A stretch of DNA of 64,000 nucleotides, taken from contig NZ_CP155618.1 in assembly GCF_031128465.2 (NCBI RefSeq), forward strand, positions 4,268,501-4,332,500. The letters are read 5' to 3'. The notes beneath the pieces are model-generated. The model worked only from the letters and a program-made list of their open reading frames with translations, had not been told where the DNA came from and ran no database searches. The stretch is from Mariniflexile litorale. GTDB lineage: Bacteria; Bacteroidota; Bacteroidia; Flavobacteriales; Flavobacteriaceae. The position numbers were made by a program, and so were the translations under genes. Positions 1-8,916 of the stretch are shown one piece after another. Numbering within the stretch: the first letter of the stretch is position 1; the number at the start of each line of letters is the position of its first letter.

Positions 1-1
1 T

Positions 2-2038
2 TTTATTTTTTCTATTATACTATATGTCTATATCGTGTTTTTTGATAAAGAGGAAAATAAAGCAACTTTTATAGCAAATCAAGAACGTGATGTCTTTTCA
101 ATTTTAATGTATCGAAAAAAATATTTAAATCTAAAAGTCGAGAAAAATGTAATTGAACAAAAATTAACATCTCAATTAGAAACTACATTAAACAATATTT
201 CTGATGGTTTTGTTTCTTTGGATACTAATTGGCGTTATACGTTTGTAAATAAAACAGCAGGCGAAATTTTTGGAAGAACACCAAATAGTTTATTAGGAAA
301 ACATATTTGGACCGAATTTCCCGAAATGGTAGGTCTACCACTTTATAAAGTCTTTTATGAAGTAGTTAAAACTCAAAAAACACAATACTTTAAAGAATAT
401 TTTGAACCGCTAGATAGATGGATTGAAAATAGAATTTACCCATCTCATGAAGGAATAACTGTTTACTTCACAGATATAACAGAAAGTAAAAAAGCAGAAG
501 AACTTATTGTTAAAAGTGAGCGATATCTCAACAGTATTATTAATAATATTAGTGATCCTATATTTATTAAAGATAAGCATAGTCGTTTACTTTTAGTAAA
601 TGATGCTTTTTGTCAAGTATTCAACCTCAAAAAGGGAGATATAATAGGTAAAACATTAGCTGAGGATGTAACTCCAAAAGAAAGAGAGGTATTTTTAAGG
701 ATTGACAAACTAGTACTGTCCACTGGTGTTGAGAATATTAACGAAGAAACACTTACAATAAAAGGAGCTGAAACTCGAATAATTTCAACAAAAAAATCAA
801 GGTTTTTTGATGCGAATGGTAATAAGTTTTTAATTGGAATTATTAGAGATATTACCGAACTAAAGAAAAACGAAGAGTCAATAAAAGAAAGTGAAGAACG
901 ATTTTCTAAAGCTTTTGAATCTAATGTTATTGGAAAAGCCATACTCAATAAAGAAAAAAAGATTATTGAAATAAATGAAGTGCTTACAAATATATTTGGA
1001 TTAAAAAAAGAACAAGTATTATGGAAAAATGTGCGAGAATTAGGATTGTTAGATTTTGATAAAGAGAAAAATAAAGAAAATGAAAAAGTGCTATGGGATC
1101 AATTTAATCAAAATGGGTCTGTATCAAATATAGAATTAAAATATATTACACCAGGTGGAAGAGAACTTTTTCTGTTAATTTCTTTAAAATCTCTTCAATT
1201 GAATAATGAAGATCATGTTTTGGTAACTATTTTGAATATAACGGAAAATAAGAAAGCGGAAGCAGAATTAGAAAAACACAGAAATAATCTAGAAGAACTG
1301 GTTGCATTAAGAACAGATCAATTAGAAAAAGAAAAAATAAAAGCACAATCTGCCGATTTAATGAAATCAGCTTTTCTAGCAACAATGTCACACGAACTAA
1401 GAACTCCTATGAATTCTATTATAGGTTTCACAAGTATTTTATTAAAAGAATTTGCTGGTCCATTAAATGAAGAACAGGCAAAGCAATTAGGAATGGTTAA
1501 AAAAAGTGGACAACATTTACTAAGTTTAATTAATGATATTTTAGACATCTCGAAAATAGAAGCAGGTAAATTGATTGTTTCATATAATACTTTTGATTAC
1601 TTAAGTTTGTTGGAAAGTACTATTACTTTTATCACACCACAAGCTTTAAAAAAAGAGATTAATATTAATTTAGAAATTTCTGAAAGAAATATTATGCTCG
1701 TAAGTGATAAGAGACGAATGGAGCAAATTTTATTAAATTTAGTTTCGAATGCTATTAAATTTTCTAATAAAGGAGCAATAACTATTAAAGTAGACATAGA
1801 AAACCATATACTTGTTACACAAATTATAGATGAAGGCATAGGGATAAGTGAAGAAAACTTAAACAAGCTATTTATACCTTTTACGCAGCTCGATGCTGGA
1901 TTAAGCAGAAGTCATGAAGGAACAGGTCTCGGTTTATCTATAAGTAAAAGTTTAATAGAAAAATTAGGTGGGACTATTCATGTAACTAGTAAATTAGGTA
2001 AAGGCAGTAATTTCACATTTAAATTACCTTTAAAATAA
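2..2038 (+). CDS. PAS-domain sensor histidine kinase, 5' end outside window
   Basis: Membrane sensor kinase that would autophosphorylate and pass phosphate to a receiver, probably one of those encoded just downstream. The reading frame is open from base 2; the stretch before the GTG at 35 is strongly hydrophobic (FIFSIILYVYIVFF), so it reads as the end of a membrane helix and the true start lies upstream. Numbering from the GTG, three PAS domains follow at about 47-150, 160-275 and 285-405, a short coiled coil, a HisKA domain with the phospho-acceptor H453 in SHELRTPMNS, and an HATPase domain with N box (NLVSNAIKFSNKG), G1 box (DEGIGIS) and G2 box (GTGLGLSISK). No receiver domain is fused. 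63 bp separate it from the next gene, so it may be cotranscribed. The family is certain; the signal sensed is unknown. Confidence 0.93.
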   Translation, partial: FIFSIILYVYIVFFDKEENKATFIANQERDVFSILMYRKKYLNLKVEKNVIEQKLTSQLETTLNNISDGFVSLDTNWRYTFVNKTAGEIFGRTPNSLLGKHIWTEFPEMVGLPLYKVFYEVVKTQKTQYFKEYFEPLDRWIENRIYPSHEGITVYFTDITESKKAEELIVKSERYLNSIINNISDPIFIKDKHSRLLLVNDAFCQVFNLKKGDIIGKTLAEDVTPKEREVFLRIDKLVLSTGVENINEETLTIKGAETRIISTKKSRFFDANGNKFLIGIIRDITELKKNEESIKESEERFSKAFESNVIGKAILNKEKKIIEINEVLTNIFGLKKEQVLWKNVRELGLLDFDKEKNKENEKVLWDQFNQNGSVSNIELKYITPGGRELFLLISLKSLQLNNEDHVLVTILNITENKKAEAELEKHRNNLEELVALRTDQLEKEKIKAQSADLMKSAFLATMSHELRTPMNSIIGFTSILLKEFAGPLNEEQAKQLGMVKKSGQHLLSLINDILDISKIEAGKLIVSYNTFDYLSLLESTITFITPQALKKEININLEISERNIMLVSDKRRMEQILLNLVSNAIKFSNKGAITIKVDIENHILVTQIIDEGIGISEENLNKLFIPFTQLDAGLSRSHEGTGLGLSISKSLIEKLGGTIHVTSKLGKGSNFTFKLPLK

Positions 2039-2101
2039 ATTACAAATTATTTTAAAATCAATTAGTTATATTTATAACCAGTAAAAACAAGTGTGAATTA
2101 A

Positions 2102-2491
2102 ATGCTCTCAAAAAAAATGAAATTATCAATTTTAATTATTGAAGACAACGAACAAAATATGTATATGCTATCTTATCTTCTAGAAAAGAGTAATTATAAT
2201 GTTCTTAAAGCATACAATGGTAGCGACGGTTTAAAATTAGCACATGAACATAAACCCGATATCATTTTAATTGATATTCAATTGCCTGACATGGATGGCT
2301 ATGAAATATGTAATAAATTGGCTTTTAATGGTTTGCCAAAAAACACTGTTTATATAACGGTTACTTCTTATGCTATGGGAGGCGATAAAGAAAAATCTAT
2401 TGAAGCTGGTGCAGATGGATATATTGAAAAACCTATAGATCCTGACACTTTTGTAAAACAAATGAAAACTATATACAATCTTAAAAATTAA
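2102..2491 (+). CDS. Single-domain response regulator (CheY-like)
   Basis: Stand-alone receiver protein of 129 residues with no output domain. Conserved positions are all present: acidic pair E14-D15, phospho-acceptor D58 (LIDIQLPDMDG), T88 and K110 (IEKPID). It probably shuttles phosphate between the kinases on either side, like the receivers of a phosphorelay, or acts by protein contact. A second ATG five codons in (MKLSILIIEDN) is an equally plausible start. The stop lies only 5 bp before the next gene, so the two are surely cotranscribed. Confidence 0.93.
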   Translation: MLSKKMKLSILIIEDNEQNMYMLSYLLEKSNYNVLKAYNGSDGLKLAHEHKPDIILIDIQLPDMDGYEICNKLAFNGLPKNTVYITVTSYAMGGDKEKSIEAGADGYIEKPIDPDTFVKQMKTIYNLKN

Positions 2492-2496
2492 AATTA

Positions 2497-4578
2497 ATGA
2501 AGACGATTCTTATTGTTGATGATAATGTTGAAAACCTATATTTACTAAGAATCATCCTTGAAGAAGCAGGTTATTCTGTTATAGAAGCTAAAAATGGTAA
2601 AGAAGGTTTAGTAAAACTACATCATTCAAAAACAGATATGATTATTTCTGATATTTTAATGCCAGTAATGGATGGATATGTATTTTGTCAAAATTGTAAA
2701 AAAGAAAAACTTTTCAGAAAAATTCCATTTATTTTTTATACCTCTACTTATACTGAACAAACAGATGAAGAATTTGCTTTAAAATTAGGTTCAGCAAAAT
2801 TTATAAGAAAATCATCTATAGATCATGTAAAGCTTATTTCTATAATTAATGATATTTTTGAAAAAACACAAACCAAAAAAGCCTCTGTTAAAAGAGTAAG
2901 AATTAATGACGAAGAAGTTTTAAAACTTTATAGTGAACGTTTGATTAATAAATTAGAAGAAAAAACTGTAAAACTTAATAATGAAATTTTAGAAAGAAAA
3001 AAAGTTGAACAAATTTTAATTAATGAAATTCAAGTCATGGATTTAATTAACTTAAATACACCTTTAAATAAAATTTTAGAACATATAATACTAAATTTTG
3101 AAGCGACGCACCCAGGGTATTTCGGTTCTGTTAATTTAGTACATTCTGACGGTGATTATTTAGAACCAGTTTCAGCTCCCAATATGCCTAAAGCATATAT
3201 TTCAGCTTTAAGCAAAATACCAATTAACGATTATGTAGGATCTTGTGGTACAGCCGCATTTTTAAAAAAAGCTGTTATTGTTTCAAATATTAGTTCAGAT
3301 CCATTATGGGAAGATTACAAACAAGTAGCTTCGAAGTATAATTTAAATTCTTGTTGGTCTATTCCTATACTTACAAAAAAAAATATGGTTTTAGGCACTT
3401 TCGCTATATATAGTCATATCATTCAAACGCCTTCTTTAGACGATATTAAAGATTTAAGCTTCGCTGTTAATTTAGCCAATATTGCTATAGAAAAAAAGAA
3501 TATTATTAATGAAATTAAAAAAAGAGACGAGTCTTATAAATCCTTATTCGAGCAAGCAAGTGATGCTATAATTACATTTACATTTGATGGTGAAATTCAT
3601 AGTTTTAATCAATCGGCTTCAGATACTTTAGGGTACACAAGAGTGGAATTTGAAAAGCTACATATAAAAGATATTATTGTTGGAAAACTTTTAGAAAGCA
3701 AAAAAAATTATGAAAAAATACAGAAAGGTATTGGCGTTATTGTTTATAGACAATTAATACGCAAAGATGGAACTTTAATTGATGCCGAAATTTCAACAAA
3801 ACGACAAACAGATGGAAAAATACTTGGTATTGTTCGTGATATTACCGAGCGTAAAAAAATCGAAATTATTTTAGAAGAAAAAAATCAAGAATTAATTAAA
3901 AAGAATGAAGAACTAGACAGGTTCGTTTACAGTGCATCTCATGATTTAAGAGCGCCTCTAACATCTTTGAGGGGCTTAATTAACCTTACAGAACCAAGTT
4001 TAAACCCTGATCAAGAAGAACAGAAACTTCAATTACAAATGATGTCTAAAACCATTGATAAAATGGATATATTCATTGGTGATATATTGGACTATTCTAG
4101 AAATTCTAAGACAGAAGTTAGTAAAGAAAAAATTGATTTTAATAAATCGATAGAATCAATTTGGGAGAACTTAAAATATGTGGATGTTAATGAGCATCAT
4201 AAAATTTCGGTTAAAATTAATCAACTCGTACCTTTTTTTTCAGATAAAAAAAGAATAGCAATTATTTTAAACAATATCATTTCAAATGCTATTAAATATT
4301 CTGATAAAAATAAAGACAAAAATTATATAAATATAACTGTTAATTCAGATTCAAAAGAAGCTAAAATTATAATAGAAGATAATGGTGTTGGTATTGATAA
4401 TAAACATTTAGATAGAATATTTAATATGTTTTATAGAGCCACCAAACTTTCTAAAGGCTCCGGAATGGGTCTATATATAGTAAAGGAAACCATAAATAAA
4501 CTAAAAGGATGTGTAACCGTTGAATCTCAATTAAATGAAGGTTCTAAATTCACCATATCACTACCAAATTATAACTAA
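2497..4578 (+). CDS. Hybrid REC-GAF-PAS sensor histidine kinase
   Basis: Cytoplasmic kinase with an N-terminal receiver instead of a membrane input. REC domain at about 1-120 with D8-D9, phospho-acceptor D52 and K105 (followed by Ser rather than the usual Pro); coiled coil at about 135-180; GAF domain at about 185-335; PAS domain at about 350-455; HisKA with H482 (SASHDLRAPLTS); HATPase with NNIISNAIKYSDKN, EDNGVGID and GMGLYIVKE. No signal peptide or membrane helix is seen. The arrangement means its kinase activity can be set by another kinase through the REC domain, as well as by GAF or PAS ligands. It sits 5 bp after one receiver gene and 12 bp before another, which makes a compact phosphorelay set. 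Confidence 0.93.
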   Translation: MKTILIVDDNVENLYLLRIILEEAGYSVIEAKNGKEGLVKLHHSKTDMIISDILMPVMDGYVFCQNCKKEKLFRKIPFIFYTSTYTEQTDEEFALKLGSAKFIRKSSIDHVKLISIINDIFEKTQTKKASVKRVRINDEEVLKLYSERLINKLEEKTVKLNNEILERKKVEQILINEIQVMDLINLNTPLNKILEHIILNFEATHPGYFGSVNLVHSDGDYLEPVSAPNMPKAYISALSKIPINDYVGSCGTAAFLKKAVIVSNISSDPLWEDYKQVASKYNLNSCWSIPILTKKNMVLGTFAIYSHIIQTPSLDDIKDLSFAVNLANIAIEKKNIINEIKKRDESYKSLFEQASDAIITFTFDGEIHSFNQSASDTLGYTRVEFEKLHIKDIIVGKLLESKKNYEKIQKGIGVIVYRQLIRKDGTLIDAEISTKRQTDGKILGIVRDITERKKIEIILEEKNQELIKKNEELDRFVYSASHDLRAPLTSLRGLINLTEPSLNPDQEEQKLQLQMMSKTIDKMDIFIGDILDYSRNSKTEVSKEKIDFNKSIESIWENLKYVDVNEHHKISVKINQLVPFFSDKKRIAIILNNIISNAIKYSDKNKDKNYINITVNSDSKEAKIIIEDNGVGIDNKHLDRIFNMFYRATKLSKGSGMGLYIVKETINKLKGCVTVESQLNEGSKFTISLPNYN

Positions 4579-4590
4579 TTTGTAATCATC

Positions 4591-4983
4591 ATGTATTTGA
4601 ATAAAATTTTATTAATAGACGATAACTCTACAGATAATTATATTAATAAATTAATAATTGAAAAAGCTAATATCACCAACACCATTATAGTACAAACCTC
4701 TCCTGTAGAAGCATTGAATTATTTAAAAAATGTGAAGGGTGATTTTCCTGAATTTATTTTTTTAGATATAAAAATGCCAGAAATGGATGGTTTCGATTTT
4801 TTAAAAGCTTATGATGAATTTGAAGATGATAAAAAAAGAAACATTCATATAATTATGCTTACTTCATCACACAATATGAGTGATGTTGAAAAAGCCAATG
4901 AAAATCCTTATGTTAAAAAATATTTGATTAAACCCTTAGATGCATTAAAATTAAATGATACACTAGAAGCCGTTTTTTCATAA
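4591..4983 (+). CDS. Single-domain response regulator (Rcp1-like)
   Basis: 130-residue receiver with D10-D11, phospho-acceptor D59 (FLDIKMPEMDG), T91 and K114 (LIKPLD). The long alpha3-beta4 region and the form of the motif resemble receivers of the Rcp1 type that pair with GAF/PAS-containing histidine kinases. No output domain. It begins 12 bp after the hybrid kinase and is probably that kinase's phosphate acceptor. It faces the convergent glutaminyl cyclase gene with only 18 bp between the stops. Confidence 0.92.
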   Translation: MYLNKILLIDDNSTDNYINKLIIEKANITNTIIVQTSPVEALNYLKNVKGDFPEFIFLDIKMPEMDGFDFLKAYDEFEDDKKRNIHIIMLTSSHNMSDVEKANENPYVKKYLIKPLDALKLNDTLEAVFS

Positions 4984-5001
4984 TTCTAAATCAAAAAACT
5001 A

Positions 5002-6033
5002 TTATTTTACGATTTCCACCTCAAATAACTTATCCCAACGTTTTCCTGTTACAAAAATAGTCTCTGTTTCTGGATTATAAGCAATGCCGTTCAAAACATC
5101 TAAACCTTCATGTTGCGTTACTAACTTTTTTAATGGCGAAAAATCAATCACACCCATAACAGCGCCGTTTTTTGGGTTAATAATAGCAACACCATCTTTT
5201 TGGTAACGATTAGCATAAATAAGACCGTCTATCCATTCCATTTCATTAATCTCAACAATTTTACCTTTGTTGGTATATACTTGAATATGGTCTTCTTCTA
5301 CCAAAGTCTCTGGGTTTAGAATCCAAATGTTCTCCGTACCGTCACTTTTATAAAGTTTGTTAGAATCGTTGCAGAAGCCCCAACCTTCTTTACTACTTCC
5401 GTATTTAAAACTGTTTAGTTTTTCAAAGGTATTCACATCGTACACAAAGCCAGTGCCTCCTTGCCATGTAAGTTGATAAATTTTATCGTTAAGCACGGTT
5501 AACCCTTCTCCAAAATAAGCATCGGCTAAATGGATGCTTTTTATAATTTCACCCGTTTTATAATTTACTTGTCTTAATTTCGACTCTTTAAGTTGCCCAG
5601 TACTTTCATATAAATTACCCTTATAAAACTCAAGCCCTTGCGTATAAGAGGTAATATCATGTGGGTACTCGTTAATAATTTTATAGGTATAGACTTTAGG
5701 AGCTTCACTATTTAAAATAGTAATTGGTGTACTGGCCATTTGTTTTTCATTATTAAAATAAACAACAGCCTCAATAGTGTGTTTTCCTAATTTAAACGTA
5801 TTTAAATTAGATGTTTCACTCATTTTTTTACCATTCAAAGTATAGCTTATAGAGTCTATAATATGGTTTTTTTTATTTTCTACCGAAAGATTTAAAGTCT
5901 CATTATTAGAAATATTACCTTTTATGGCATTCGTTTTTATGGTAAAATCACTTTTATTTTGACCTGTATTGGACCCACAAGAAATAATTAGGGTACTTAA
6001 CGAAATGATTAATAAGTGTTTAAATGTATTCAT
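5002..6033 (-). CDS. Glutaminyl-peptide cyclotransferase, lipoprotein
   Basis: Enzyme that cyclises N-terminal glutamine of peptides to pyroglutamate, of the plant/bacterial beta-propeller type. The mature part (about 130-343) carries the family's hallmark stretches: SYTQGLEF, YESTGQ, YFGEGLT, GWGFCND, NEMEWIDG and ANRYQKD. The frame is open to 6126, but the codon at 6033 begins a clear lipoprotein signal (MNTFKHLLIISLSTLIISCGS, cysteine lipobox), so I start there; the 31 upstream codons overlap the SRP RNA promoter. The ~110 residues between lipobox and propeller look like an Ig-like beta domain. It is probably anchored in the envelope and faces the periplasm. Pyroglutamate released from its products could feed the pxpABC operon at 45317-47627. 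Confidence 0.9.
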   Translation of the reverse strand: MNTFKHLLIISLSTLIISCGSNTGQNKSDFTIKTNAIKGNISNNETLNLSVENKKNHIIDSISYTLNGKKMSETSNLNTFKLGKHTIEAVVYFNNEKQMASTPITILNSEAPKVYTYKIINEYPHDITSYTQGLEFYKGNLYESTGQLKESKLRQVNYKTGEIIKSIHLADAYFGEGLTVLNDKIYQLTWQGGTGFVYDVNTFEKLNSFKYGSSKEGWGFCNDSNKLYKSDGTENIWILNPETLVEEDHIQVYTNKGKIVEINEMEWIDGLIYANRYQKDGVAIINPKNGAVMGVIDFSPLKKLVTQHEGLDVLNGIAYNPETETIFVTGKRWDKLFEVEIVK

Positions 6034-6087
6034 CTTGAAAATTAAATTTAAAGCAAGATATTTATTTAAAATCAGTTTAAAAAATGA

Positions 6088-6117
6088 TTGTGAAAATTTT
6101 AAAAGGTTGTATATTTG
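6088..6117 (+). promoter_or_regulatory. Bacteroidota housekeeping promoter of the SRP RNA
   Basis: TTG at 6088-6090 and TATATTTG at 6110-6117, separated by 19 bp. This matches the Bacteroidota sigma factor consensus (TTTG, about 19 bp, TAnnTTTG). The -7 element ends 4 bp before the first base of the SRP RNA stem, the expected spacing for a stable RNA. Confidence 0.8.
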
Positions 6118-6121
6118 CAAC

Positions 6122-6221
6122 GGCAAGTCCTACACAACCAGCTCCTGTTGAATCCTCCAGGGCGGGAACGCAGCAAAGGTAAATGGTCGTAGCGGTGTGA
6201 TGTAGGTAGCTTGCCTTTTTT
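6122..6221 (+). ncRNA. ffs: Signal recognition particle RNA (small bacterial type, 4.5S-like)
   Basis: About 95-nt RNA that binds Ffh and targets nascent membrane proteins. The ends pair: GGCAAG (6122-6127) with CTTGCC (6210-6215), followed further in by CCTACAC pairing with GTGT-GATGTAGG. The apical domain holds the conserved SRP core GGGCGGGAACGCAGCAAAGGT with the GGAA-type loop and the A-rich internal loop bound by the Ffh M domain. A run of nine T directly follows the stem and serves as the terminator. Identification rests on the core motif and on the promoter placement; the exact 3' end is uncertain by a few bases. Confidence 0.92.
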
Positions 6222-6329
6222 TTTCCTTTGAAAGAGCAATCTCTTCTTTTTTACTCCAAAAATTTTAATTTTCTACCCTATTGTCAAATTCATTGTTAAT
6301 TTTACATTATTAATTATCAATTATAATTC

Positions 6330-7133
6330 ATGTCACAAATTGTTTTAATTACAGGTGGTTCTTCTGGTATAGGAAAATCGGTTGGTGAATACCTTAGCTC
6401 AAACGGATTTATAGTATATGGTACAAGTAGAAACCCAGAAAATTATAAAGAAAGTAAGTTTCCTATTTTAGAGTTAGATGTCAAAAAGGTTGAGACCATT
6501 CATCAAACGGTAAAAACGATTATTGATAAAGAAGGCAGGATAGATGTTATAATTAACAATGCCGGAGCGGGTATTACGGGTGCGATTGAAGAAATACCTG
6601 AAACCGAGATTAGGGCAAATTTTGATACTAATTTTTTTGGACCTATTAATGTTATTAAAGCAGTGCTTCCGCAAATGCGCAAACAACATTCAGGCTTAAT
6701 TATAAACATTACCTCCATTGCAGGGTATATGGGCTTACCATATAGAGGTATTTACAGTGCTAGTAAAGGTGCTTTAGAACTTTTAACAGAATCATTTAGA
6801 ATGGAATTAAAAGGTTTTAACATACAAATGACCAATATAGCTCCTGGAGATTTTGCGACCAATATCGCTGCTGGTAGATATCATGCTCCTCTATTAAACG
6901 ATTCGCCATACAAAAAACCTTATGGAGACACCTTAAATTTAATGAACGCTCATGTAGATAATGGTAGCGACCCAAATATGATGGCACAAGCCGTTTTAAA
7001 GGTTATAAATACTAAAAAACCAAAAGCTCATTATAAAGTAGGGGAATTTATGCAGAAATTTTCTATTGTTCTAAAACGTATTTTACCAGACAAGGTTTAT
7101 GAAAAAATACTGATGAAGCATTATAAATTATAG
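6330..7133 (+). CDS. Short-chain dehydrogenase/reductase (SDR family)
   Basis: NAD(P)-dependent oxidoreductase of the classical SDR family, 267 residues. Rossmann cofactor motif TGGSSGIG at 8-15, NNAG after the fourth strand, catalytic Ser129 and YSASK with Tyr142 and Lys146 in the standard spacing. The residues after the first beta-strand (TSRN) suggest an NADP(H) preference. The C-terminal part is that of the retinol/17-beta-hydroxysteroid-like subgroup, but the substrate cannot be inferred. It stands alone on its strand; the stop is 8 bp from the convergent lipoprotein gene. Confidence 0.9.
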   Translation: MSQIVLITGGSSGIGKSVGEYLSSNGFIVYGTSRNPENYKESKFPILELDVKKVETIHQTVKTIIDKEGRIDVIINNAGAGITGAIEEIPETEIRANFDTNFFGPINVIKAVLPQMRKQHSGLIINITSIAGYMGLPYRGIYSASKGALELLTESFRMELKGFNIQMTNIAPGDFATNIAAGRYHAPLLNDSPYKKPYGDTLNLMNAHVDNGSDPNMMAQAVLKVINTKKPKAHYKVGEFMQKFSIVLKRILPDKVYEKILMKHYKL

Positions 7134-7141
7134 GCTATTTA

Positions 7142-8563
7142 TTATCTATTAATAGCTCCTAAAAGTTGCTCTTCAAAATTTATTGAAAAAATATTGGTAT
7201 TGCTATATACTATTTTTTGATGCTTATCTATAACAATTGTTTTTGTCATAGGCTGAATAGCTAAAGCTTCTATAGATTCCTTTGGATTTTTAAACTGATA
7301 TTCATCCTTAAATTTAAACCTATTTTCTTTTAAAGAGGCTTTTGGTCTATCTAATCCAAAATCGTCAATATTAATAACAATAAACTTAACCTCGGGGTAT
7401 TTCATTTTGAGTTCGTTAAGTTTATAATGACTTTCTTTAAAATGATTATAATAGGTATTCGACCAAAAACATATAACGGTAGGCGTTTTAATTAATGAAT
7501 TAATATCAAATTCAGTATTTTTATAATCAACAATTTTAATTTCGGGAAATTGACCGCCTTCCTTTAAATTATTTAAAGAGGTAGCAAAACGTTTTATTTC
7601 ATTTTTAGCAGTCTCGTCACTACTTTTACTTAAATAAACACTTAAAATGGCGTCATTATTTTCAGTATTAGTGCTTTTTGTTAAAAAATTTGCTGTAAAA
7701 TAATAAAGAAGTTCGTTTTTAATTGTTTTGTTGCTAATTAAGCTATCAATAAGCTTAAGTCTATCTAAGTTATAGCATAAAGAATTTCTTTTGAATACAT
7801 CATCATTACTGTGATCTAAATGTTCTTTTAAAGCTAAATTATTAACACTATATCTTAAAAAGGAGTTGTAATGGTTATGCTCTTTAAAAAAACCATCATT
7901 ATAATTAATCGTTTTTCTATAATCATAAAAATTGCTAGGAAGCGATTTTAAAATTTCCGCTTTATTATGACCATGATGCACGAACGGGTAGACTTCTTTA
8001 CTAGAATAATAATTGTAATCTATATTGGCTTGAGCTATTTTATCAAATAAAGGAGATGGACTGTATTTAGTTTTAAACGCCTTCAATTTATTTGATTTGA
8101 ATGCTTTTAAAGAATCTACTCTGTTTTCGTAAACCTGTGGTTTTAATTGACAAAATTTAAAAATCTTTTTTTCTTGAATTTCATTTTCAAGAAATTCATT
8201 AATTAAATAATTATTTTTTTTATCGCCTTTTCCTGTAAAAACCAAGGACTCATCAAACTCAAGGGTATTTAATCTAAAATGTAAACTATCAGTAGATTCC
8301 AATAAAACCATTTGTATTTCGCCCCCATGATAAAATGTATACAAACCTTCTTTTAGGTTAGTAACTTTATAAAGAAACCTATTTTTGCTATCTAGTTTTA
8401 TGGTATCTATAACCACATCTGATTTTGATATAATAACAAAATCACTATTCGGATTCATAATTTCACCTCCTAAATAAGCATAATTATCTTCTGAATTATT
8501 GCCATTCTTTTTGCAATTAAACAGTGTCAAAACAATTAATAAACCTAAAAAGTATAATTTCAT
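7142..8563 (-). CDS. Thioredoxin-fold (TlpA/DUF4369-like) lipoprotein lacking CxxC
   Basis: 473-residue lipoprotein with signal MKLYFLGLLIVLTLFNC (lipobox cysteine at 17). The N-terminal ~100 residues (AYLGGEIMNP, VVIDTIKLDSKNRF, HGGEIQMVLLE) resemble the DUF4369 beta domain found in front of Bacteroidota TlpA-like proteins, followed by a helical middle and an AhpC/TlpA-like thioredoxin domain at about 340-473 (GQFPEIKIVDYKNTEFDI, VKFIVINIDD, PMTKTIVIDKHQKIVYSN). At the place where the redox motif WCxxC should be, the protein reads FWSNTYYNHF, so both redox cysteines are absent. It therefore cannot act as a disulfide reductase; a binding or scaffold role is possible. The downstream gene is convergent. 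Confidence 0.75.
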   Translation of the reverse strand: MKLYFLGLLIVLTLFNCKKNGNNSEDNYAYLGGEIMNPNSDFVIISKSDVVIDTIKLDSKNRFLYKVTNLKEGLYTFYHGGEIQMVLLESTDSLHFRLNTLEFDESLVFTGKGDKKNNYLINEFLENEIQEKKIFKFCQLKPQVYENRVDSLKAFKSNKLKAFKTKYSPSPLFDKIAQANIDYNYYSSKEVYPFVHHGHNKAEILKSLPSNFYDYRKTINYNDGFFKEHNHYNSFLRYSVNNLALKEHLDHSNDDVFKRNSLCYNLDRLKLIDSLISNKTIKNELLYYFTANFLTKSTNTENNDAILSVYLSKSSDETAKNEIKRFATSLNNLKEGGQFPEIKIVDYKNTEFDINSLIKTPTVICFWSNTYYNHFKESHYKLNELKMKYPEVKFIVINIDDFGLDRPKASLKENRFKFKDEYQFKNPKESIEALAIQPMTKTIVIDKHQKIVYSNTNIFSINFEEQLLGAINR

Positions 8564-8862
8564 ATGAAAATATTCATTTGTTTTTTTAAGGTCATACGCT
8601 ATCGCTTAATCTTTATTCGTATTCGTTAAAACTTCTGTAGTCGCAATTTCGTAATCCCTTATAAAAGTGTGTTAAGTAAACACTATTATGTGTACAAAAA
8701 TATGTGTTGTTTTTATAAACTGCTGTTAATGCGTTGTTAAATGTTACAAGTTTAAAATTAGAGGTTAAAAGTTGAAATCTAAAAGTAGATTCATAGTATA
8801 GAGTTCGCAGTAAATAAACAATTATCAATCGTCAATTCTAAATCAAAAATTAAGCTACTAAG

Positions 8863-8894
8863 TTTCGACTTACGGTTTGATTTTTTTACTTTTG
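8863..8894 (+). promoter_or_regulatory. Candidate promoter of the ABC-F gene
   Basis: TTTC at 8863-8866, 20 bp spacer, TACTTTTG at 8887-8894, close to the Bacteroidota consensus, with the ATG 22 bp further on. The rest of the 353-bp gap (8564-8916) between divergent genes holds no supportable gene; the 71-codon minus-strand frame inside it has no recognisable features. Confidence 0.55.
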
Positions 8895-8916
8895 CAGCAA
8901 AAATAAAACACCCGCT

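Noticed and set aside
6034-6126. Extended start of the glutaminyl cyclase at 6126
   Set aside because: This would add 31 codons before a textbook lipoprotein signal and overlap the SRP RNA promoter and first bases; the ATG at 6033 is far better.
8613-8828. 71-codon minus-strand frame between two divergent genes
   Set aside because: No signal peptide, no family features, unusual composition, and a good promoter for the next gene lies close to it; regarded as chance.
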